Assembly: GCA_036121365.1 (NCBI GenBank)
Contig: JAZAFR010000026.1
Location: 1 to 64,000 of the forward strand
Length of the DNA: 64,000 bases
Origin: UBA7916 sp036121365
Lineage (GTDB): Bacteria > Pseudomonadota > Gammaproteobacteria > Comchoanobacterales > Comchoanobacteraceae
Direction: 5' to 3'
Of the stretch, positions 42,830 to 51,879 are shown piece by piece (within the stretch, counting starts at the first letter, position 1; the number at the start of each line of letters is the position of its first letter). Position numbers and translations under genes: made by a program. A model generated the notes under the pieces. The model was not told where the DNA came from, did no database searches, and saw nothing but the letters and a program-made list of their open reading frames with translations.

Positions 42830-43501
42830 TAAATTTGTCTTTTGTTTGTTATCAATGATAATTGGTTTCTGCTCTTTGCTCCATAGAGGTTGATTGACAA
42901 AAATTCTTTTAAATACCACATTTTCAGTCCAATGACGTATCCAATTTTTGATGTTTTTAAATTCGTATCGATCTAGCCAGCCGTCATCGTGAATAACCAG
43001 TTGCCTTAAATTTGGAAAAATTAAGATGTCTATGGCAGATGGTGTTGTCAAAATGGATGTATTGGTGCCCAGTTTTTGATCAAGTGTTTTGAGATAGCTG
43101 TTAATAATGGTTGTGTCTTCTAGGCTGGTGTTTTCTTTATACATCGATGCATACTTGATACGCCGTATGGCCGGAATTGCCTCCTCATTTAAATTTCTAT
43201 AGAGAGATTGAACTTCCTCAGTGTCCAGAATGTGATTGCTTTGCCATTGATTTGGTAAATGATGGTTGAGTGCAAAGACGACAATGTCATAACTCTCTTC
43301 AAGGGTATTGTTTTGTTCTGGCAGCTCTAATACAGGGACTGTGCCTTTCGGTGAAAGTTTTAAAAAATCTGGATGTTTGTTTTTTAAATCAATTTCTCTA
43401 TGTATGTGGTTTATTTGTGCAAAAGCGAGTGCTACTCTTGCACGAATGGCATATGGGCAACGTTTAAAACTGTATAAGACTGGCAATGAGTTTTCTGTCA
43501 T
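42827..43501 (-). CDS. Glutathione S-transferase-like protein
   Basis: The 224 residues start with a thioredoxin-fold domain (VLYSFKRCPYAIRARVALAF, cis-Pro region PKGTVPVLELPE, ESYDIVVF). A helical C-terminal domain with FPNLRQLVIHDDGWLDRYEF follows. The RCPY motif recalls glutaredoxin-2-like and Cys-type GSTs. Substrate unknown; a role in redox or thiol homeostasis is likely. It follows proS by 11 nt. Confidence 0.8.
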   Translation of the reverse strand: MTENSLPVLYSFKRCPYAIRARVALAFAQINHIHREIDLKNKHPDFLKLSPKGTVPVLELPEQNNTLEESYDIVVFALNHHLPNQWQSNHILDTEEVQSLYRNLNEEAIPAIRRIKYASMYKENTSLEDTTIINSYLKTLDQKLGTNTSILTTPSAIDILIFPNLRQLVIHDDGWLDRYEFKNIKNWIRHWTENVVFKRIFVNQPLWSKEQKPIIIDNKQKTNL

Positions 43502-43512
43502 GATGGTTTTCT

Positions 43513-45012
43513 CTAGTATGCTTTGGCTATGAGTGTCAATTGTCCTTTTTTATCAGGGTCAAATAAACTTGTTCCTTGTTCTGGGAGGGGGAAAAATCCA
43601 GAATCTGGATAACATCTAAGACTGACTTTGAATTTTTCTTGTAACTCTTGCTCAGCTTTATCGTTGTCTGACCAGTAAATCAATGCTGGTTTTGGACTCT
43701 CTTGACTGAAATGTTGTTCCAATGCATCTTTCGATTCAATCAGAGGACAGTTATTACCTTCGATTTTCTTTTTGGCCTCAATATATAAAGTTGTTTGAAT
43801 TTCTTCCAAAATAGTGCTGACTTGAGCATAAAATGAGTCAATATCAGTACTATGCTTTTCGTTTGCTTTTTCTAACCGTTTCGAGTAGCAAACGCTTTGG
43901 TCATCGACTTCTCTGTTGCCAACTTCAATTCGAACTGGCGCGCCTTTTTTTATCCATGCCCACTTTTTGTCACTGGGTTTTTTGTTTTTATTGTCAATGT
44001 AAACTCTGATGGGAGCGTTTCTAAAGCTAATTTGTTGTAGCCTTTCTTTTAGGCGTTTACAGTATGCCATGATTTTCTCTTTATCGGATTCTTTTCTATC
44101 AATAGGGATGATGATGATTTGCTGTGCTGCAACACATGGCGGGCATACCATGCCATCATCATCGGCATGGGTCATTATTAATCCACCAATTAAGCGAGTT
44201 GTCACTCCCCATGATGTTGTGTAGGCATATTGTAGCTTCTTGTCACTGTCTTGGTATTGGATATCGCAGCTTTTAGAAAATGTTTGGCCTAAAAAATGTG
44301 AGGTTCCGAGTTGTAGAGCTTTATTGTCCTGCATGATGCCTTCAAGGGTGTACGTATCTTCAGCCCCTGGGAATTTTTCGTTGATGGACTTTTTTCCAGT
44401 GACTACAGGTAACGCTAGAAAGTCATGACAAATATTTTTGTAACAGTTTAACATCTCTATGGTATGCTCATGTGCTTCTTTTTTTGTCTCGTGTGCGGTA
44501 TGACCCTCTTGCCATAAAAACTCTGATGTTCTCAAAAACATTCTAGTACGCATTTCCCATCGCATAACATTTGCCCACTGGTTAAGTAGCATGGGTAGGT
44601 CTCTATGTGACTGTATTTTCTTTGAAAAAACATCCCCTATCATCATTTCAGAAGTGGGTCTTATAATGAAGGGCTCTTCTAGAGGGGATGCTGGTTTAAG
44701 TTTTCCATCTGAATTTTTAGCCAGTTTAGAATGTGTTACCACAGCGCATTCTTTGGCAAATCCGTCAATATGGTCGGCTTCTTTTTCGATGTGACTCAAT
44801 GGAATCAATAATGGACAGTAAATGTTCTCATGACCTCTTTTTTTAATTTCATCATCCAGTTTTTTTTGAATGAGTTCCCATAAAGCGTAGCCCCACGGAT
44901 TGATGGTCATGCACCCACGTACATTTGATGGCTGTGCTAAATCTGCAGCAATGATGACTTCCTGATACCATTGAGGGTAGTTTTCTTTTCGTTTTGTGAT
45001 CGTTGTGTGCAT
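43513..45012 (-). CDS. proS: Prolyl-tRNA synthetase, archaeal/eukaryal type
   Basis: Charges tRNA-Pro with proline. The class II core shows motif 2-like MRWEMRTRMFLRTSEFLWQEGHTAH (split here as MRTRMFLRTSEFLWQEG), the TSWGVTTRLIGGLIMTHADD segment and an anticodon-binding domain. At 499 residues without the roughly 180-residue INS editing domain, it resembles the archaeal/eukaryal ProRS lineage instead of the roughly 570-residue enzyme usual in Gammaproteobacteria. The C-terminal extension (KPALIYWSDNDKAEQELQEK) fits that group. Horizontal acquisition is likely. Confidence 0.92.
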   Translation of the reverse strand: MHTTITKRKENYPQWYQEVIIAADLAQPSNVRGCMTINPWGYALWELIQKKLDDEIKKRGHENIYCPLLIPLSHIEKEADHIDGFAKECAVVTHSKLAKNSDGKLKPASPLEEPFIIRPTSEMMIGDVFSKKIQSHRDLPMLLNQWANVMRWEMRTRMFLRTSEFLWQEGHTAHETKKEAHEHTIEMLNCYKNICHDFLALPVVTGKKSINEKFPGAEDTYTLEGIMQDNKALQLGTSHFLGQTFSKSCDIQYQDSDKKLQYAYTTSWGVTTRLIGGLIMTHADDDGMVCPPCVAAQQIIIIPIDRKESDKEKIMAYCKRLKERLQQISFRNAPIRVYIDNKNKKPSDKKWAWIKKGAPVRIEVGNREVDDQSVCYSKRLEKANEKHSTDIDSFYAQVSTILEEIQTTLYIEAKKKIEGNNCPLIESKDALEQHFSQESPKPALIYWSDNDKAEQELQEKFKVSLRCYPDSGFFPLPEQGTSLFDPDKKGQLTLIAKAY

Positions 45013-45039
45013 TATTTCCCTGGTCCACTGAGTCTGATA

Positions 45040-45068
45040 AATCTATCATAATGGTGTCTTTTATTCAA
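45040..45068 (-). promoter_or_regulatory. Possible promoter for proS
   Basis: On the minus strand TTGAAT (45068-45063), 17-bp spacer, TAGATT (45045-45040); each 4/6. About 27 nt before the proS ATG. Moderate match only. Confidence 0.35.
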
Positions 45069-45080
45069 TACGGGGCCGGT

Positions 45081-45641
45081 TTAATTTGTTTGTTTATGTG
45101 CTTGTAGTGGATTTTCTTTATGGCTCCATGTTTGATTTCCCAATAACGCAATGGGGATATATGCGTACGTTGTAATGGCACTTAAGATCATGTTTTTTTC
45201 AAGAAACAGATTTGCCAGTAGTATATCATAGGCAATCCATATGACCCAACACTCTCTTTTTCTATAGGCTGCAAGTCCGTAGGCGCTAAAGTTAAACAGA
45301 CAGATCACCATTTCTAGGTGGTGATTTTGTTGCATGAGTAGATATGCGGTCAGGATTGCAATCAAGCCACTGAAGACAATAAATTGCGGGTTGGAGTTGA
45401 ATATTGATTGAGGACTGGATCTTTCTTCTTGTTCTTGCTTTTTCCATATTTTCCAAGCAAATATACTGATTACTAGTCCCATTAATTTTCCAAATGCCAA
45501 TATTTTTAAATTGATTGACTGTAATATGGTTATTTTTAAAATGGTCGCTGTAATGCTGATTAACCATCCTGATTTTAAGTTTTTAGACAATAAATAACAG
45601 GCCAATAATCTGATTGATGCTAATATTAAATCAATATCCAT
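45081..45641 (-). CDS. PnuC-like small membrane protein
   Basis: A 186-residue protein with about six to seven hydrophobic segments. The pattern LISIFAWKIWKKQEQ in the middle and CWVIWIAYDILLANLFLEKN near the C-terminus resembles nicotinamide riboside transporters of the PnuC family, which have W-rich repeats at these places. It is shorter than E. coli PnuC (239). If correct, it would salvage an NAD precursor from the host. A different membrane family cannot be excluded. It lies 68 nt before proS. Confidence 0.45.
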   Translation of the reverse strand: MDIDLILASIRLLACYLLSKNLKSGWLISITATILKITILQSINLKILAFGKLMGLVISIFAWKIWKKQEQEERSSPQSIFNSNPQFIVFSGLIAILTAYLLMQQNHHLEMVICLFNFSAYGLAAYRKRECWVIWIAYDILLANLFLEKNMILSAITTYAYIPIALLGNQTWSHKENPLQAHKQTN

Positions 45642-45662
45642 AGTAGACTAATATTTTTTTAT

Positions 45663-45691
45663 ATTTTAACATAAAATGAATGATATCTCAA
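45663..45691 (-). promoter_or_regulatory. Promoter candidate for the PnuC-like gene
   Basis: On the minus strand TTGAGA (45691-45686), 17-bp spacer, TAAAAT (45668-45663). It lies in the 59-nt gap after the IcmF-like gene, so the PnuC-like/proS/GST block can be transcribed independently. Confidence 0.5.
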
Positions 45692-45700
45692 TCATTATGA

Positions 45701-48700
45701 CTAGTTCGCGTTTTGTGCAAGGGTTTCAGGTGGTGTTAATATTCGATTGATGTCTACAGATAGTGGGTTTATTGCATTTTGGCTATCAAACTCCAGTTCT
45801 AAATGGTGTTGGTAATGTTCCAGTTTGAGAATATGTTTTTTGGCTCGATTGTTTTTTTGTGACGATTTCTTCAAAAATTTAATCATGCTCCATGGACCTG
45901 TCTCTGTTGTTAGTTTTACGTTTTGCCCGTTCTCTAGTGTCATACTGATTGTAAATGCTTCGTTTGCGTATGGCCACTTTATGTGAATAGGGCTGGCTTG
46001 TGTTGTATTGAGTGTCTGAGTATTGCTATCTTGGATGATTTGTATTGATTTGACTTTGTCGTTGGTATGTCGATATCTCAACACCCCTTCAAACCACAAA
46101 GAGGGGGTGTTGTTTGGATAGAACATTTTTTGGATAATTGTTGATCCCATAATGAAGGAGGATATGTCTTTGTTATATGGCAATGGTCTTCCGTGTATTT
46201 TTTTCCACTGAGGACCGTTTTCACTATCAATATCCATGAGGTTATGTAAATACTTATTGTTGAACGTATTGATTATGCCTGTAGAAGAAAAAAACTTGTG
46301 GAAGATCTCTAAGCTGACCTGACTGTTGCTTTGTTCATCAAAGGGATAGTGGTTTTTGAGTTGTTCTTTATAGGGTGTTGCTATGTTTTTCTTCCAAGTT
46401 TGATTTAAATAATCTCCCGCATTGCTGATGATGATCTTTTCAAATGATAGGATACAGTCTTGAGATATTTTATCTAATTTTATCCAATGATTTGGCCATA
46501 GAGTGTTGGTTTTTTCTTGTTCCAGTAACATTTCTAAAGTTTGAAGAAAAGCCATGTCTTTATTCTTGCTGGTTAGGATTTCTTTAGATAACATGATTAC
46601 TTTTTGTAATACCTTCTTGTACTCTTTGGTGTCGAATTTATTTACTTCACCCGTCAGTTCTTCTAATTGATTCCATTTTTCAGGACTAAAGTTTTCTTTA
46701 TGTGTACGAATGTTTTCTAAGTTTTTTGATATTCTTTGCATGCTTTCTGTTATGATTTCAATGTTTGCTTGTAAGTACATGGTCTTTTTTAAAAGACCTT
46801 CCAGTGTTTTTTCACTGTGGTAGGTTTGTATGGCTTGTTGATACTGTTGTATTGTTTTTGTCAATGCTTGATTGCTTGCTAAGTATGTGAGTGTTGGAAT
46901 GCATGTTGCAAGTTCATTTGTGCTGATGTTGAAGATTGGATTTAGTTTACTCATTATATGACATGTATTTGTGGATGCTTCTTTTATCATTTCAATTTTT
47001 TTGGTATGGCTTTGTTGAGCAAACTCTGGACTGATTTGTTCTAGTAATTTTAGGGAGGGGCTTGTTTTTTGATATTGTTTGTTCTGTTTTCTAATTTTGT
47101 TAATTAAATAATCAACTTCATGTTGTTGATCTTTGGTGAGGGGGACTCTCTCGGTATCTAATTGTATGGACATGTCTTTTAATTTTGGCTGCTTTTTAAC
47201 TGCCTCAGTGAGCATTGCTTTTGAAATGGCTGATGATCTTTTTATTTCTGAGATTAAGTAGGCCATTTGTGTGCATGTTGAATTTTGAAAGAGCTCACAG
47301 TGTGTGATTTTATGGTGTATGGTCTGTTTTAATTGATCCCATAACTCTATATTTTTGTGGGAAGTGTTTTTTCCCTGGTTAACTGTTTTCTTTTCACCGG
47401 TTTCCATCTTTTTTACTGAGTTGAAATGGGCTGTTTTTATTGTTTGACTGGGACTGTCTGCCTGTATGCTTTTTTTTATTTTTGTATTGATTTGATTGTC
47501 GATGGCAGTTGTATTTGGCCGTTCTTTTTGAATATCATTGGTTGAGAATAGATAATTGATATTTTTTTGTACAGGCGTGAAAAGATATTTTTCAATTGAG
47601 ATATTGCTTTGTTGCCAAGCCATTAATCCAATGATTAAGAGAAAATATTGCTGTATCTTCTTGCTGACTTGCCATGGTGTGTTTTCATCTATGATGTTTA
47701 ATATTTGTTTATGAAAGTAGCTGCGTCTTTTTTGTGTGTAGAAGCTTTCAATTGCATTGCTGTGTATGGTGTTTTTAGTATCTATTGATGCTTTCTCACA
47801 ATGAGATGCGAAAAACATACCTGATATGGGGTTGCTGATGTGGGTTTTGATGCCATAAAGTATTTGGATGATCTTGGGTTTTAATTCTTTAAACCCCTCG
47901 TGGAATTGATGCATTTTTTCAACATCGTTCTTCTCTCCATGGATGACTTTTTCTAGCTGATAAATTAAAAACGTTTCAATGTCATTGGCTACTTTGTCTA
48001 ATTCTTCTTGAATGTCTATATCAGCTTGTTGTGACTTTGGAATGACAAATCCAAGTGGTCTGTCAATGTCTTCATTGTCGATATTTTTAAAAAAGGGTTG
48101 AAATCCTGGCAGGTGGTCTAATCCTGTTAGTATAAAGAAAATAGGCATTTTTTTAGAATGTGAACAAACATTCTGAATTTGGTTTCTTAAAGCCTCTATG
48201 CTTTGAGTGGGGTGAGCTTTTTTTTCGCTAAGAATATTTTGTATTGATAATACAATGAGTACTGAATTGAAGCCCATGTGATTATGGTGCCATTTATTCA
48301 AACGAATTAAATTTTGCCAGTAAGTTTTTTGTAGTACTTGGGTCTCTTTGTTGTGTGGCATCAAGCAGGTTGTTTCTAATAAAATATTTTCTTTCAATGA
48401 CCATATGGTGTGTTCTATTCTCCCGTTTTGTTGATATTCAATACAGCTTTGTATTTCTTCAGCATTTGATTGTTTTAGCAATACTGTTTTTCCGGACTGT
48501 TTATTGCCGATGACCAAAAAAATTTTTTTATGAAAGTGTCTTGATAGTTGGTTTGATAAGGTTGGTTTTTTTTTTTCCTGTAGCCTTGAAAAGGTATGTA
48601 GGGCCCACAGGTATAGTATTTTTTGTTGGTTTAACATGCAAATGGTGTAATATACTAAAGCCCTTCCTCCACAATAACCTATAGAAATTAATGCGACAGT

Positions 48701-48829
48701 AGCTTCTATGCTTTGTATATTGCCTCCGATGGGTAACTGTGTCATTGGCAGTGATGCTATGATCAGAAGTAGGCAGGTTATGGTATTGTTATGATCTACT
48801 TTTAGTGAGTTGAGAGTTTTTCTTAGCAT
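45701..48829 (-). CDS. icmF: IcmF-like type IVB (Dot/Icm) secretion-system protein
   Basis: Large inner-membrane protein that in Legionella stabilises the Dot/Icm core complex together with DotU/IcmH. It has 1,042 residues. Two N-terminal hydrophobic segments (about 17-32 and 41-65) precede a nucleotide-binding region with Walker A GNKQSGKT (about 106). The family segment MPIFFILTGLDHLPGFQPFF follows, then a third hydrophobic segment near 390 and a long periplasmic part ending in a beta-rich domain. TssM of type VI systems is related, but no other T6SS genes are visible. It starts 6 nt after the DotU-like gene. Confidence 0.82.
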   Translation of the reverse strand: MLRKTLNSLKVDHNNTITCLLLIIASLPMTQLPIGGNIQSIEATVALISIGYCGGRALVYYTICMLNQQKILYLWALHTFSRLQEKKKPTLSNQLSRHFHKKIFLVIGNKQSGKTVLLKQSNAEEIQSCIEYQQNGRIEHTIWSLKENILLETTCLMPHNKETQVLQKTYWQNLIRLNKWHHNHMGFNSVLIVLSIQNILSEKKAHPTQSIEALRNQIQNVCSHSKKMPIFFILTGLDHLPGFQPFFKNIDNEDIDRPLGFVIPKSQQADIDIQEELDKVANDIETFLIYQLEKVIHGEKNDVEKMHQFHEGFKELKPKIIQILYGIKTHISNPISGMFFASHCEKASIDTKNTIHSNAIESFYTQKRRSYFHKQILNIIDENTPWQVSKKIQQYFLLIIGLMAWQQSNISIEKYLFTPVQKNINYLFSTNDIQKERPNTTAIDNQINTKIKKSIQADSPSQTIKTAHFNSVKKMETGEKKTVNQGKNTSHKNIELWDQLKQTIHHKITHCELFQNSTCTQMAYLISEIKRSSAISKAMLTEAVKKQPKLKDMSIQLDTERVPLTKDQQHEVDYLINKIRKQNKQYQKTSPSLKLLEQISPEFAQQSHTKKIEMIKEASTNTCHIMSKLNPIFNISTNELATCIPTLTYLASNQALTKTIQQYQQAIQTYHSEKTLEGLLKKTMYLQANIEIITESMQRISKNLENIRTHKENFSPEKWNQLEELTGEVNKFDTKEYKKVLQKVIMLSKEILTSKNKDMAFLQTLEMLLEQEKTNTLWPNHWIKLDKISQDCILSFEKIIISNAGDYLNQTWKKNIATPYKEQLKNHYPFDEQSNSQVSLEIFHKFFSSTGIINTFNNKYLHNLMDIDSENGPQWKKIHGRPLPYNKDISSFIMGSTIIQKMFYPNNTPSLWFEGVLRYRHTNDKVKSIQIIQDSNTQTLNTTQASPIHIKWPYANEAFTISMTLENGQNVKLTTETGPWSMIKFLKKSSQKNNRAKKHILKLEHYQHHLELEFDSQNAINPLSVDINRILTPPETLAQNAN

Positions 48830-48835
48830 GGTGAA

Positions 48836-49501
48836 TTATATCGAACATTCAAGTAAATTGTATTTTAGAATAGTAGCAAAAATAAATCCAACAGTCATTC
48901 CTATAATGAAACAAGTATCTTTTTTTATTGAAAAACTGGCATGACTGGTTTTAAGAAGAAGAAGGTTAGATATTTTTTGATAATTGGGTTTGTGGTTTAG
49001 TGCATGATACTTTTTCTTGATGCTGTAGTAGATATCAGCTTGTTTCTGCATGAGGCTTGGAGACAGACCATGTACTGGGTGTAGCATGATGTAATGTAGT
49101 ATTGTCGTGGCTGTCGTATTTGTGCTCAAGTTGAATATAGTAATGGTGGATTGGATGTGTTTCAGTAATTGTTCTGCTTTCGTATTTCTAGTAATGGGAC
49201 TGATTTCTTTACCACTTTGTAGCTCTATCCATGAGCTCATCGTTGTTTTGAGTGCTGTTAAAATTTGTGTATTACTTTCTGAATATTCCATAGTCTGTTG
49301 CCATTTTCTATATAATTGTTGTATTTGAATACCAGAGAGTTCAGTTGAGTTTTTTTGATGCTGTAAGGTCTTGTTTATGAGGTAAAGTGTGCTTGTTCCT
49401 GTGCTTTGATTGTGCATCTCCAGGTGGGATAAATGCTCACAGTGTGCTAGGGAATTGTTTTTTTTCTCTTTGAGAGATTGTATTGAAATGGGTTTGTGCA
49501 T
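48836..49501 (-). CDS. DotU/IcmH-like protein
   Basis: The 221 residues have a hydrophilic helical N-terminal part and a single C-terminal hydrophobic segment (about 192-214, FIIGMTVGFIFATIL), the topology of DotU/IcmH/TssL. Motif identity is weak (HPVHGLSPSLMQKQADIYYS). The assignment rests mostly on its position 6 nt before the icmF-like gene, since icmH-icmF pairs are typical. A small inverted repeat (ACTGTT 49511-49516 / AACAGT 49525-49530) lies just before its ATG. Confidence 0.55.
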   Translation of the reverse strand: MHKPISIQSLKEKKNNSLAHCEHLSHLEMHNQSTGTSTLYLINKTLQHQKNSTELSGIQIQQLYRKWQQTMEYSESNTQILTALKTTMSSWIELQSGKEISPITRNTKAEQLLKHIQSTITIFNLSTNTTATTILHYIMLHPVHGLSPSLMQKQADIYYSIKKKYHALNHKPNYQKISNLLLLKTSHASFSIKKDTCFIIGMTVGFIFATILKYNLLECSI

Positions 49502-49704
49502 ATTCTCTGTACTGTTAAATTTCCAACAGTGTACAGCAATTGAGATTGTCTTGGAATCTTTTTTTGAGACTATTTCCTTAAGTCTGTCATCCTATATGAA
49601 ATTTATTTTTTTTTGGTGCATTTTTCTATGTTGTTGATAATTTGTATATATTTATTTTGTAAGAGTAAAGTTATTGTCTTTTGTTGATTTTATTTTGAGT
49701 GTTT

Positions 49705-50313
49705 TTATTTTTCGGTAACGATTTCTTTGCGTTCAGACAGAGCATGATATAATGTATTGTTGTTGAGAAATTCCAGTTCAGTTCCCATTGGAATGCCTGA
49801 AGCCAGTCTTGAGATTTTGACTGGCTTTGTAATGTGGCTGGTGATGTAGTGTGCAGTGGCTTCACCTTCTATGGTTGCATTGGTTGCAATGATGATTTCT
49901 TTAATGTCTTGTGTATGTATTTGAGATAGTAGTGTAGGGATGTTTAGTTCTTCTGGTCCAATTTGTTCGATGGGAGACAAATGACCAGAAAGTACAAAAT
50001 ATAAGCCTGTATATGCCCCTGTCTGCTCGATTGAAATTAAGTCAGGCAGTGATTGAACAATACATATCAGCTGCCTATTTCTTGCTGGGTTGCTGCAAAT
50101 GCTACATAAATCGTTGTCTGAAAGATTTTTACATTGTTTGCACAATAAGATATTTTCTATGCATTCAGACAATGAATCTGCCAGTTGTTTTGCCTGCGCT
50201 TTTTTATTCTGCAAAATGTGTATGGCCATTCTTTGAGCTGACCTTGGACCTACACCGGGTAATATTGTCAGTTTGTTGATCAGATCTTTTAGCTTGTTTG
50301 GTAAAATGTTCAT
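49705..50313 (-). CDS. recR: Recombination protein RecR
   Basis: Works with RecF/RecO to load RecA at gaps. The 202 residues have an N-terminal helix-hairpin-helix (LTILPGVGPRSAQRMAIHIL), a C4 zinc finger (CKQCKNLSDNDLCSIC), a Toprim domain (EEII-like IIATNATIEGEATAHYI) and the end SRLASGIPMGTELEFLN. Its ATG immediately follows the ybaB stop, the standard pairing. Confidence 0.96.
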   Translation of the reverse strand: MNILPNKLKDLINKLTILPGVGPRSAQRMAIHILQNKKAQAKQLADSLSECIENILLCKQCKNLSDNDLCSICSNPARNRQLICIVQSLPDLISIEQTGAYTGLYFVLSGHLSPIEQIGPEELNIPTLLSQIHTQDIKEIIIATNATIEGEATAHYITSHITKPVKISRLASGIPMGTELEFLNNNTLYHALSERKEIVTEK

Positions 50314-50631
50314 TTACTTTGTTGCATCATCATCTAAGTTTTGACTGATGAATTTAAATGCATTTTGACGTTTTTGTTCAATTTCTGAAACAGCTGTGTT
50401 GATGGTTTCAATTAAGTCTGGAAGTATTTGTTCAGGTAGGGCTTTTTGTTTCTCAGGATCCAATAAGATTCGTTCTATGATGTATGTGCCTTTGATTTTA
50501 ATTTGAATGCCTTTTTTCTTTACTTCAAAACTGTTGTTGGTAATGTCTTTTTCAATATTAGACATGGCTTTTTTTATATAGTTTGCTTTTTCTAGTAGGT
50601 TGCTTAATGGTAAATCGGTAGTTGTTGACAT
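50314..50631 (-). CDS. ybaB: Nucleoid-associated protein, YbaB/EbfC family
   Basis: Small dimeric DNA-binding protein. The 105 residues include VKKKGIQIKIKGTYIIERIL and the family-like PDLIETINTAVSEIEQKRQ. Located directly before recR; in most gammaproteobacteria dnaX precedes this pair, but here an unknown membrane protein gene does. Confidence 0.93.
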   Translation of the reverse strand: MSTTTDLPLSNLLEKANYIKKAMSNIEKDITNNSFEVKKKGIQIKIKGTYIIERILLDPEKQKALPEQILPDLIETINTAVSEIEQKRQNAFKFISQNLDDDATK

Positions 50632-50735
50632 GAATTGGCTCCTAAATGATCTGCTATCCTAACATAGATTTTTTGAGATGTAACCGTATCTGGCCATTCG
50701 TCATATGATAAGACTGTATCTGCTTGATATTTAAT

Positions 50736-51851
50736 TTATAAAAGTCTGTTTTGTTGAGCTTCGATTTTTTCAGGGTGGGGCGCTGGTGTTGTTTTTTGCA
50801 GTATTCTTCTGGCTCTTAATTCTGTAGACTCTAGTGAGGTGAGTATTTTTTTTGTGGTTTGTTTTCTTTTTTCATTAGTGAATGTGTTTAGTCCAAAGAG
50901 GAATGCAAATGTGGTGTATATTGATACAGATATGTATTGTATTATGTGTGTATGGTTATTTTTCTGTGTTTGTCTGATGAATAATGTAGGATGTAGTTGA
51001 ATGAATTTAAATAATGTACAGATTGCTGAAATCCCACTGATTAAACCTGTGTTATATGGTGATACGTGTTGCCAAAGATTCTCGAAATCATAGCAGAGAT
51101 AGAAGGATAAGCCTGCTAGTACACATAGTATGACGTTTGTTTTGGCATTGATATCTAATAATGTGAATATAGATATTGCTGTTATGATACATAGACAAAT
51201 TTTTAGTTTGTTTAAGAAGGTATGATTGTTTTTATCTTTTTTGCTATTGCTGATCGGTTCGGGCATTCTTTTCAAGACATTCCTCAGTTGCTCCTCTTGT
51301 GTGTGTTGTCGGTATAAATTTTTAATGTGGTGTTTTGATAGATGGAAAGCTGTCAGTATTGCTATGAGCACTGGAAAATTACTTATGGGTATCAAATATG
51401 GAGCTGTTGAGGGGAATGTCAATGCCATTGCCTGTATGATTTCATAGCTGGTAACGTAAAACATACCCATATTGACAATGAATGAAATTAGCCTATGTTG
51501 TATTGAGTCGACTTTTTTGTGGTTTAGGTATTTTATTATTGTTGCGTTTTGAGTTTGAGAATGATTGTCGCATTCCTGTAACTGTTCGATTTGAATTTGA
51601 TTGTTTATTAGTGTTTTTTCTTGAATTCGTGAATGCCGATATCGTATTAAATAAATGCAGCTGATAATTGCAGCGACTACTCCATTGCCCACGTAGATAT
51701 TTTTCGTGAGTGCCAGTTTTTTGACAACGTAATTGGCTAATGATAATAGTATATTTGAGTTTACATTAGCCAATTTTAGCATATCTAGAAGATTGTATAG
51801 ATCTATTAGATATTGTTGATTGTGTTTACTATCTTTATGAGTTTTTGGCAT
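50736..51851 (-). CDS. Unrecognised polytopic membrane protein
   Basis: The 371 residues have about seven to eight hydrophobic segments (for example near 58-70, 125-150, 155-172, 214-236, 239-253 and 304-321). Hydrophilic, Gln/Asn/Lys-rich stretches alternate with them, and the C-terminal tail is basic (RARRILQKTTPAPHPEK). I do not recognise a family. It sits between pnp and ybaB, replacing the gene usually found next to ybaB. A lineage-specific or secreted membrane protein is possible; nothing in the sequence shows its function. Confidence 0.6.
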   Translation of the reverse strand: MPKTHKDSKHNQQYLIDLYNLLDMLKLANVNSNILLSLANYVVKKLALTKNIYVGNGVVAAIISCIYLIRYRHSRIQEKTLINNQIQIEQLQECDNHSQTQNATIIKYLNHKKVDSIQHRLISFIVNMGMFYVTSYEIIQAMALTFPSTAPYLIPISNFPVLIAILTAFHLSKHHIKNLYRQHTQEEQLRNVLKRMPEPISNSKKDKNNHTFLNKLKICLCIITAISIFTLLDINAKTNVILCVLAGLSFYLCYDFENLWQHVSPYNTGLISGISAICTLFKFIQLHPTLFIRQTQKNNHTHIIQYISVSIYTTFAFLFGLNTFTNEKRKQTTKKILTSLESTELRARRILQKTTPAPHPEKIEAQQNRLL

Positions 51852-51879
51852 CCATTGCCATTTGCGTTACGGCTCTTAT

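Noticed and set aside
45701..49501. Type VI secretion locus
   Set aside because: IcmF and DotU are related to TssM and TssL, but no tssB/C, hcp, vgrG or clpV genes are visible, so the Dot/Icm reading is preferred.
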